A stretch of DNA of 64,000 bases from Owenia fusiformis (Eukaryota; Annelida; Polychaeta; Sabellida; Oweniidae). Both the position numbers and the translations under genes were made by a program. This document shows, piece after piece, positions 56,801-64,000 of the stretch (position 1 is its first letter; each line of letters opens with the position of its first letter). Under the pieces are notes generated by a model. The model saw only the letters and a program-made list of their open reading frames with translations. It was not told where the DNA came from and made no database searches. The stretch covers positions 2,969,169 to 3,033,168 of the forward strand of contig CAIIXF020000010.1 in NCBI GenBank assembly GCA_903813345.2, in the 5' to 3' direction.

Positions 56801-59800
56801 TAATGGTAATTGTTGTTCATACTAATTTATTAAGTCACATGGCTGAGCTATTGTAATGGCCCACTTGTTTGTTAAAAAAGGCAATGGTAATTGTTGTTCA
56901 TACTAATTTATTAAGTCACATCGGTGAGCTGTTGTAATGGCCCACTTGTCTGTCAAAAAAGGCTTATATAATGGTAATTGTTGTTCATACTTATTTATTA
57001 TTATTATTAATGATTTTATTTCACTTATTGAAAACAATATAAACAATTACATATAAAAGCATACCAATCGCCATGTGGCATTACAGGTTGCTTTAAGTAA
57101 ATTAAACATAGTTTTCATGTGGCTTTAGATATCACAAAACAGAAAGTAAGTAAAATATTGTAAATAAAATAGATAAACAATATAAGTTTTTATTTTATTT
57201 TATTTGGGTCCAGGAGGTTGAGAGATGCTATATGAGTCAAAGTTTTAACTTTAAATTCTAGTTGGGTGTATATAACACGTTCCAACAAAGTCAGTTACTA
57301 TGTCAATGAGGGTATTTTGAGAATCTCGACAGAGGGTGTTTTCAAAAATAAGATATTCTAATTGGTCATTTTGATTTGTACATGTGTTTGTATCATAAAG
57401 TAGGTTGTTTTGTCTCAGTGCAGCCATCATATCAATTCTTTCATTTATATGGCGTGGGCAAGATAGGAGAAAGTGTTTTGTACTTTCAGGGGATCCACAA
57501 GGACATTTGTTATCATTAACTCCTGTAAAATTGTGAGAGAAAAAGTGATCTTTTAACATGAAATCAACCCTTAGTCTATTGATGATTTTCTCCTTATTCC
57601 TTGAAAGTTTGAGCTTGGTTGTTGGGATAAAATTCATATTAGGAAGTATTAATGAACGAACAGCATTTTTGAAACTAGAAATGGTTGGTAAATCTCTTAC
57701 AGGTTGGCTTAGGTTGTTCCATTGCTTTATAAGGTTTAGGACTGGTGCATTGAGAAATCTAGTTGTAACTTGAGTGGGTATTTTAAATGGTAAAGAGTGT
57801 CTTGTTGTCCTAGTGGCGGGGTTTTTATATATATCAAAAATATCAGAAATGTATTTAGCTACCATTTTTCTATTTATTTTGAACATTATTCGAAGATTTT
57901 TTTCTTTTCTTCTTTCACTCAGGGTCTTCCAGTTTAGGCACTGGAAAACTTTGGATGTGTTAGACCCATGGAGGACTCCAGCACATATAACACCTGCTTG
58001 ATAGTGTAGTTTATCAAGTTTAGCTAGCAAAGCTAACGAGGCTGACCCATAAATTGCACTGCAATAGTCAAAGTTTGACGCTACATAGGAGTTATACATT
58101 GTTTCGAGGTGATTTGATTTAACACTGTTTGATAAGTACTTTAGTGGATTGAGCAATTTTTGAACTTTTTGGGAAAGATAATTGATGTGGTCTTCAAAGG
58201 TCAAATTTTCATCTAAAATAAATCCCAGATGTTTATGGGAGGTTTTACATGGAATAACTACCCCGTCAAAATAGAGCGGTGTTTTTTGAAGATTTTTGAT
58301 CCGGTTTGAATGGAATATCACTTGTGCACTTTTGGACGGATTAAATTTTAGAAACCATTTCTTTGACCATGAGCTAATTGTATTTAGATCATTTTGGATT
58401 TGCCCAACTTGGTCGTTAGATGGGTGAAAAAATGAATATAAAGATGTATCGTCAGCATAGATTATTTATTAAGTCACATGGGTGAGCTATTGTAATGGCC
58501 CACTTGTCTGTCAAAAAAGGTAATGGTAATTGTTGTTCATACTAATTGATTAAGTCACATGGGTGAGCTATTGTAATGGCCCACTTGTCTGTCAAGAAAG
58601 GTAATGGTAATTGTTGTTCATACTAATTGATTAAGTCACATGGGTGAGCTATTGTAATGGCCCACTTGTCTGTCAAGAAAGGCAATGGTAATTGTTGTTC
58701 ATACTAATTGATTAAGTCACATGGGTGAGCTATTGTAATGGCCCACTTGTTTGTCAAAAAAGGCAATGGTAATTGTTGTTCATACTTATTTATTAAGTCA
58801 CATGGGTGAGCTATTGTAATGGCCCACTTGTTTGTCAAAAAAGGCAATGGTAATTGTTGTTCATACTAATTTATTAAGTCACATTGGTGAGCTATTGTTA
58901 TGGCCCACTTGTCTGTCAAAAAAGGCTTATATAATGGTAATTGTTGTTCATACTAATTTATTAAGTCACATGGGTGAGCTATTGTAATGGCCCACTTGTT
59001 TGTCAAAAAAGGCTTATATAATGGTAATTGTTGTTCATACTAATTTATTAAGTCACATCGGTGAGCTATTGTAATGGCCCACTTGTCTGTCAAAAAAGGC
59101 TTATATAATGGTAATTGTTGTTCATACTAATTTATTAAGTCACATGGGTGAGCTATTGTAATGGCCCACTTGTTTGTCAAAAAAGGCTTATATAATGGTA
59201 ATTGTTGTTCATACTAATTTATTAAGTCACATCGGTGAGCTATTGTAATGGCCCACTTGTCTGTCAAAAAAGGCTTATATAATGGTAATTGTTGTTCATA
59301 CTTATTTATTAACTCACATGGGTGAGCTATTGTAATGGCCCGCTTGTCTGTGAAAAAAGGCTTATATAATGGTAATTGTTGTTCATACTTATTTATTAAG
59401 TCACATCGGTGAGCTATTGTAATGGCCCACTTGTCTGTCAAAAAAGGCTTATATAATGGTAATTGTTGTTCATACTTATTTATTAACTCACATGGGTGAG
59501 CTATTGTAATGGCCCACTTGTCTGTCAAAAAAGGCTTATATAATGGTAATTGTTGTTCATACTTATTTATTAACTCACATGGGTGAGCTATTGTAATGGC
59601 CCACTTGTCTGTCAAAAAAGGCTTATATAATGGTAATTGTTGTTCATACTTATTTATTAAGTCACATGGGTGAGCTATTGTAATGGCCCACTTGTCTGTC
59701 AAGAAAGGCAATGGTAATTGTTGTTCATACTAATTTATTAAGTCACATGGGTGAGCTATTGTAATGGCCCACTTGTCTGTCAAAAAAGGCTTATATAATG

Positions 59801-62181
59801 GTAATTGTTGTTCATACTAATTTATTAAGTCACATTGGTGAGCTATTGTAATGGCCCACTTGTTTGTCAAAAAAGGCTTATATAATGGTAATTGTTGTTC
59901 ATACTTATTTATTAACTCACATTGGTGAGCTATTGTAATGGCCTACTTGTCTGTCAAAAAAGGCTTATATAATGGTAATTGTTGTTCATACTTATTTATT
60001 AAGTCACATGGGTGAGCTATTGTAATGGCCCACTTGTCTGTCAAAAAAGGCTTATATAATGGTAATTGTTGTTCATACTTATTTATTAAGTCACATGGGT
60101 GAGCTATTGTAATGGCCCACTTGTCTGTCAAAAAAGGCAATGGTAATTGTTGTTCATACTAATTGATTAAGTCACATTGGTGAGCTATTGTAATGGCCCA
60201 CTTGTTTGTCAAAAAAGGCTTATATAATGGTAATTGTTGTTCATACTAATTTATTAAGGCACATGGGTGAGCTATTGTAATGGCCCACTTGTTTGTCAAA
60301 AAAGGCAATGGTAATTGTTGTTCATACTAATTTATTAAGTCACATTGGTGAGCTATTGTTATGGCCCACTTGTCTGTTTAAAAAGGCTTATATAATGGTA
60401 ATTGTTGTTCATACTTATTTATTAAGTCACATGGGTGAGCTATTGTAATGGCCCACTTGTCTGTCAAGAAAGGCAATGGTAATTGTTGTTCATACTAATT
60501 TATTAAGTCACATGGGTGAGCTATTGTAATGGCCCACTTGTCTGTCAAAAAAGGCTTATATAATGGTAATTGTTGTTCATACTAATTTATTAAGTCACAT
60601 TGGTGAGCTATTGTAATGGCCCACTTGTTTGTCAAAAAAGGCTTATATAATGGTAATTGTTGTTCATACTTATTTATTAACTCACATTGGTGAGCTATTG
60701 TAATGGCCTACTTGTCTGTCAAAAAAGGCTTATATAATGGTAATTGTTGTTCATACTTATTTATTAAGTCACATGGGTGAGCTATTGTAATGGCCCACTT
60801 GTCTGTCAAAAAAGGCTTATATAATGGTAATTGTTGTTCATACTTATTTATTAAGTCACATGGGTGAGCTATTGTAATGGCCCACTTGTCTGTCAAAAAA
60901 GGCAATGGTAATTGTTGTTCATACTAATTGATTAAGTCACATTGGTGAGCTATTGTAATGGCCCACTTGTTTGTCAAAAAAGGCTTATATAATGGTAATT
61001 GTTGTTCATACTAATTTATTAAGTCACATTGGTGAGCTATTGTAATGGCCCACTTGTCTGTCCGTCTGTATGTTGAAATAGTTTCACTTTTAAAATATGT
61101 CTATATAAAGTCTTCATTTTGTTCATACAGCACACCTCGGTATATATTTGACTCCCCGGAGTATAGACATCGGTAACTCGGTCCCCTTATTTGTTCACTG
61201 TCAACCACCTGTTTGGGCATCATGGAAAGTTACCACTCTGGCCTAATATCAACTTAATTCATTTAGAACTTACCTGTCTGAGAAATATATAACACTGAAG
61301 GTATAAACTTTGGACACAAGACACAAAGGGCTGCTTCCATTAGAAACACATCTACAGAGACACAAGGAAAAACACACAAGTCTAAATAGACTTACAAAAA
61401 ATTAGACACAGAAGTACAGTGACACATAAGGTATCATCTGTGAGTTCATCTGTTTGTCCAAGTGTCCACACATTCGTTTGTTAACTCAAATACCAGTCAT
61501 TGGATTTAGTTCAAAGCTTGCATGTTATGTTCAAAATGTCAAGGTATTTTAATAAAATATGTTTTGTTTGGTGGGATTTGCTACTCCATGGAGTTGCTGA
61601 TTTCTAGTTTAATCTAGTCATTTGTATGTTTTTAAAATTAGCTGCAGTAGATTTGCCTCTATTGATTAATTGAAAAAATGCAAAAAATAAGTTTAATGAA
61701 ATCAAATGATTTGAAATTTTCAGGGATTCCTGTTGGTATGAATATCAGAAAGGAGACGACTCAAGACTACATTGATCCAGGAAGAAAATGCAACATTTGC
61801 GGAGATGTTTTCAAGAATGAACTTGGTGTGCAAATCCACAAAGGAAGGATGCATAAATCGACCAGTTCCAAATACCCAGAATCAAATATTCATCCCCCTG
61901 TATCTCTTTCTCTCTCCTATGGTTCAACTCAGACGACTCAAGACAACATTGATCCAGGAAGAAAATGCAACATTTGCGGAGATGTTTTCAAGAATGATCG
62001 CGGTGTGCAAATCCACAAAGGAAAGATGCATAAATCGACGACCAGTTTCAAATACAAAGAATCAAATATTCCTCCCCCTGTATCTCTCCCTCGCTCCTAT
62101 GGTTCAAGTCAATGTTTTTGTGGAAGAGTTTTCAAGAATGAACATGGTCTGAAAATCCACCAAGGAAAGATGCATAAGTAG
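47881..62181 (+). CDS. RING-finger, coiled-coil, triple C2H2 zinc-finger protein, 14 coding exons
   Basis: Exons: 47881-47913, 49351-49549, 50048-50110, 50417-50521, 50763-50806, 51284-51386, 52033-52141, 52536-52646, 53342-53437, 53745-53871, 54332-54470, 55542-55745, 56447-56644, 61724-62181. Phases agree and total 1989 nt (662 aa). A C3HC4 RING lies at residues 21-58 (C21, C24, C36, H38, C41, C44, C55, C58), so it is probably an E3 ubiquitin ligase. Exons 5-7 encode charged helices, likely a coiled coil. Exons 8-11 (LPVKVSLSLLSKGI, KPGSVIALYGKVQCESDL) form a conserved-looking domain I cannot name. Exons 12 and 13 are tandem duplicates, so a 596-aa form is possible. The last exon carries three fingers, the first at 533-554 (C-N-I-C...H-K-G-R-M-H). 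The splice model is from consensus and phase only. Confidence 0.8.
51016..51360 (+). repeat. Triplicated 118-bp block containing exon 6 of the RING gene
   Basis: Exon-like copies start at 51048, 51166 and 51284. Only the third has acceptor, matching downstream donor and correct phase. In the first the acceptor AG is changed to TG (ATTCTTG for ATTCTAG). The second keeps its AG but its only nearby GT (at 51240) is in the wrong phase. Confidence 0.85.
51700..52010. repeat. 38-bp tandem repeat in intron 6
   Basis: About eight diverged units of ATATATTGCGCATTGTACAA plus AATGGTTTTGTTGCCCAT, ending 25 bp before exon 7. Several open frames on both strands across it are artefacts of the repeat. Confidence 0.9.
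52964..53227. mobile_element. Palindromic MITE with TTAA ends, 264 bp
   Basis: Arms of roughly 100 bp: TTAAAGGGTAACGCATATCG at the left pairs with the complementary right end. TTAA at both ends suggests the piggyBac-type target. It lies in intron 8 of the RING gene. Confidence 0.8.
53945..54285. repeat. Intronic AGGTCA-rich repeat and GTGGTGAC tail
   Basis: TTTAATGACCTTCTCAAGGT occurs twice in tandem (about 53970 and 54005). Later phrases (CTAGGTGGTGACGATTCTG, GTGGTGACATTTTTTCATG) match the GTCACCACC MITE family. Confidence 0.6.
55030..56870. repeat. Tandem duplication of about 0.9 kb containing exons 12 and 13
   Basis: The block from about 55072 is repeated from about 55965. Both copies contain GGCAATCGGTGATC-type sequence, AGGTCA arrays (four-base-spaced direct repeats), the acceptor, the exon and the following minisatellite start. 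Exon copies begin at 55542 and 56447. They differ mainly by a 6-bp deletion and one Phe/Ile change, so the duplication is recent. Confidence 0.88.
57000..58461 (-). mobile_element. 5'-truncated LINE inserted in the minisatellite
   Basis: The 9-bp TTATTTATT at 56991-56999 is repeated at 58462-58470, fitting a target-site duplication. The 3' end (left) has an AATAAT-type tail. The element begins at the YADD box of the reverse transcriptase. Confidence 0.88.
57251..58459 (-). pseudogene. LINE ORF2 C-terminal fragment, continuous frame
   Basis: About 400 codons without a stop from YADDTSLY (58459-58436) through W-S-K-K-W-F-L-K-F-N-P-S-K and K-H-L-G-F to a zinc-knuckle-like C-P-C-G-x5-K-H-F-L-L-S-C. 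This is the end of the palm, thumb and C-terminal domain; the rest of ORF2 and ORF1 are missing, so it cannot be active. The absence of stops suggests a young insertion. Confidence 0.85.
61065..61723. other. End of the last intron of the RING gene
   Basis: Begins with the tail of the minisatellite-related element. It contains near 61490-61610 a decayed relative of the repeat nested in the Polinton (TTAACTCAAATACC, GGTGGGATTTGCTACTCC). It ends with a stretch paralogous to 43376-43486 and the acceptor TTTTCAG. Confidence 0.55.
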
Positions 62182-62452
62182 ATATCTGTGAAACCTGGGC
62201 AAAAAACAGATCCTGATTCTAACGATTTAATAGACATGCGTAAATGCACCTAAAATTAGATTAAGAAGCAGGAGGAATACGTTTATTCATTCGTAAATCA
62301 TTGTTAGATGGGATCAAACATGTTCATTAATGTCGTAATGTACTTTGAATTGGATAATGACATCAGATCATTGTGCATATATAGCATACTTGTCAAGTTA
62401 AAAGCTGCAAAATTCCGGTCTAATTTTTTTGAAAATCCGGCTTGACTTGTAT

Positions 62453-62458
62453 AATAAA
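62453..62458 (+). terminator. Candidate poly(A) signal of the RING gene
   Basis: AATAAA 272 bases after the stop; another AATAAA lies near 62720. Confidence 0.45.
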
Positions 62459-63207
62459 GTTTCTAGGATTAATCCAGTTTCAGCTATTAGCAAAAATTAA
62501 GTTTAATTCGGGCTGAATTTGAATAAAAACACTTTCCAACTAAACTAAATTAATTTCAAATTTTTCCATTTATTTTTGAAACTGAAGTGTCTGGATGATG
62601 CATAATGATTTATTAATAATTAAGTCACTATTACATGACGATATAACTCAAAATGTTGAAATATGATGGATTTTGTCATAGATACCGGCCCGGATTCTTT
62701 CATAGTAGAATCAGTAGCTCAATAAATATAATATTCTTTGAGCCTATGAGATCCTACTACAAAACAATCTGGCCAACATCTTTGGATTTTGTGAAAAATA
62801 ACAATATTTTCAAGAAATTTTCATGCTTTCTAGAATATTGAGAAGTTGTAGATTATATTACCGTATATTGTGTATATTGTTTTATACTAGTATAACTGAA
62901 TATTCATGTAAATGTAAATTTTTTAAATAAGTTGTTCTTATATTCAAGTCAAGTATCTTAGTTGTTCTCTTTATTCATGTATTAATTAGTGTATACTTTC
63001 GAAGATGCATATAAATTGTCCTTTATATCTATTTGTTTACGGTATGTTAATAGTAATTGTACAATTTGTAAATAATTGTAAATTATCACTTGGTCTCTAG
63101 GAAGACCAGTTTTTATACTGATAGAGCTATTCAGAAGAAATATAGTTTTCAAATCAAATCAACTGGTTGTGGCTTAATCTCTTCTGAGAAAATGCACATT
63201 TCAACAA
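62459..63207. other. Intergenic sequence downstream of the RING gene
   Basis: AT-rich. TTGGTCTCTAGGAAGACCAG near 63092 is a short hairpin followed by TTTTTATACTGATAGAGC, resembling the 3' end of a LINE or SINE, but no coding part accompanies it. Confidence 0.4.
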
Positions 63208-63746
63208 CACTGCTACCCACCTAGTTACACAGACGTATCGTCAGTGTATCATGGCGAAACTACTTCCGGGACTAGGTTTCGGTAAGATTTTTTATTTCCC
63301 GATTTACACCTACTTATAAGTCACGTTGTGGATAATAATTTGACTCGGAGTTAAGGAAGATAGTCTAGTTTGAGAATGTGTCGATGGTTTTAGGTTTTAT
63401 ATGTTAACGAAGACACAATTCATGTATTTAGTCCCTCGCTTTTGTTACACTGACGTACGACTAATATCAGTGTAATATTGGCAATATTAATGCCGATCGT
63501 CAGTGTAACAAAAGCGAGGGACTAAATATGTGAAATGCGTCTTCGTTAACATACCAAACCTAAAACCACTGACACATTCTCAAACTAGACTATCTCCCAT
63601 AACTTCGAGCCAAATTATAATCCACATCGTGACTTATAAGTACATGTAAATCGAGAAATAAAAATATCTTACCAAATTCAAATCCCGGAAGTAGTTCAGC
63701 CATGATACACTGACGATACGTCTGTGTAACTAGGTGGGTAGCAGTG
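63208..63746. mobile_element. Foldback element, 539 bp
   Basis: Arms of about 250 bp: CACTGCTACCCACCTAGTTA at the left pairs with the right end, and the inner GTCCCTCGCTTTTGTTACAC pairs across a loop of about 40 bp near 63470. Arms are highly similar. No coding capacity. Confidence 0.88.
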
Positions 63747-64000
63747 AACAAGGGTGTAATTACTTAACATGGCATGGGTTCACTGAGGGCTTTCTGAAAA
63801 ATAACCTCTACGACATGAGCACTATGAGGAATCTCCCAAACTTAGAAATCACATTTTTAAAAAGAGTAAACAGACCATTTTTGTTTTTGTAAATCTATTC
63901 TTATTTCTCAGTTGTCAAAAATTGGACAAATTGAATCTTTTGAATTCTAAAATAAATTAGAAAATTATTTATAACAATGATAATGTAGAATGTGGGTTCT
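63747..64000. other. Window end, nothing recognised
   Basis: AT-rich sequence without a recognisable gene or repeat. Confidence 0.4.

Larger units (their letters stand above)
55741..61064. repeat. Large minisatellite, units of about 79-85 bp
   Basis: Dozens of copies of GGCAATGGTAATTGTTGTTC, ATACTAATTTATTAAGTCAC, ATGGGTGAGCTATTGTAATG and GCCCACTTGTCTGTCAAAAA. Two unit types differ by the insertion TTATAT after GGC. The array is broken by the second exon copy and by a LINE (57000-58461). The last unit runs into CTGTCCGTCTGTATG at 61050-61070. Repetitive minus-strand open frames (for example 59214-59711) are not genes. Confidence 0.95.

Noticed and set aside
59214-59711. 165-codon minus-strand open frame with 28-residue repeats, and related frames at 59943 and 60708
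   Set aside because: They follow the minisatellite exactly and disappear where the unit length changes.

Overview
The window is animal nuclear DNA: AT-rich, with long introns, GT-AG splicing, many foldback/MITE-type repeats, LINE fragments and minisatellites. Gene content (lathosterol oxidase, a DEG/ENaC channel, Nup214, a RING/zinc-finger protein) and tandem CCGT-rich repeats suggest a marine invertebrate, most likely a lophotrochozoan such as a bivalve. That placement is inference, not proof.

Region by region. 1-1756 holds the first coding exon of an SC5D-like sterol desaturase on the minus strand; the rest of the gene lies left of the window. 1763-11947 is a complete-looking Polinton/Maverick element of 10,185 bp with perfect 6-bp target-site duplications and AG...CT terminal inverted repeats. 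It encodes a packaging ATPase, an intron-containing retroviral-type integrase, an adenain-type protease, a major capsid protein, a basic protein and a penton-like minor capsid protein, all on the minus strand, plus two unknown plus-strand ORFs. It has no protein-primed DNA polymerase B. 12767-14884 is an intronless DEG/ENaC channel gene with a TATA box and poly(A) signal. 14900-25000 is a repeat-dense intergenic region: a LINE fragment with a 14-bp target-site duplication, two copies of one MITE, a 395-bp palindrome and a 1.35-kb foldback element.

25009-46631 is a full Nup214 gene. I resolve 28 coding exons whose phases all agree, giving about 2005 aa: N-terminal beta-propeller, coiled coil, long FG-repeat tail. 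Its first coding intron is GC-AG. Its last introns hold satellites, LINE relics and an extra phase-matched C2H2 zinc-finger terminal exon. 47881-62181 is a second split gene (14 coding exons, 662 aa): RING finger, coiled coil, an unrecognised middle region, a tandemly duplicated exon, and a terminal exon with three C2H2 zinc fingers paralogous to the stray exon inside Nup214. A 5.3-kb minisatellite in its last intron appears to have grown from an exon-intron junction and is interrupted by a LINE. The window ends with a 539-bp foldback element.

The Polinton genes form a virion-like module (capsid, protease, packaging) with an integrase. The cellular genes are unrelated to each other, apart from the zinc-finger exon shared by Nup214 and its downstream neighbour.
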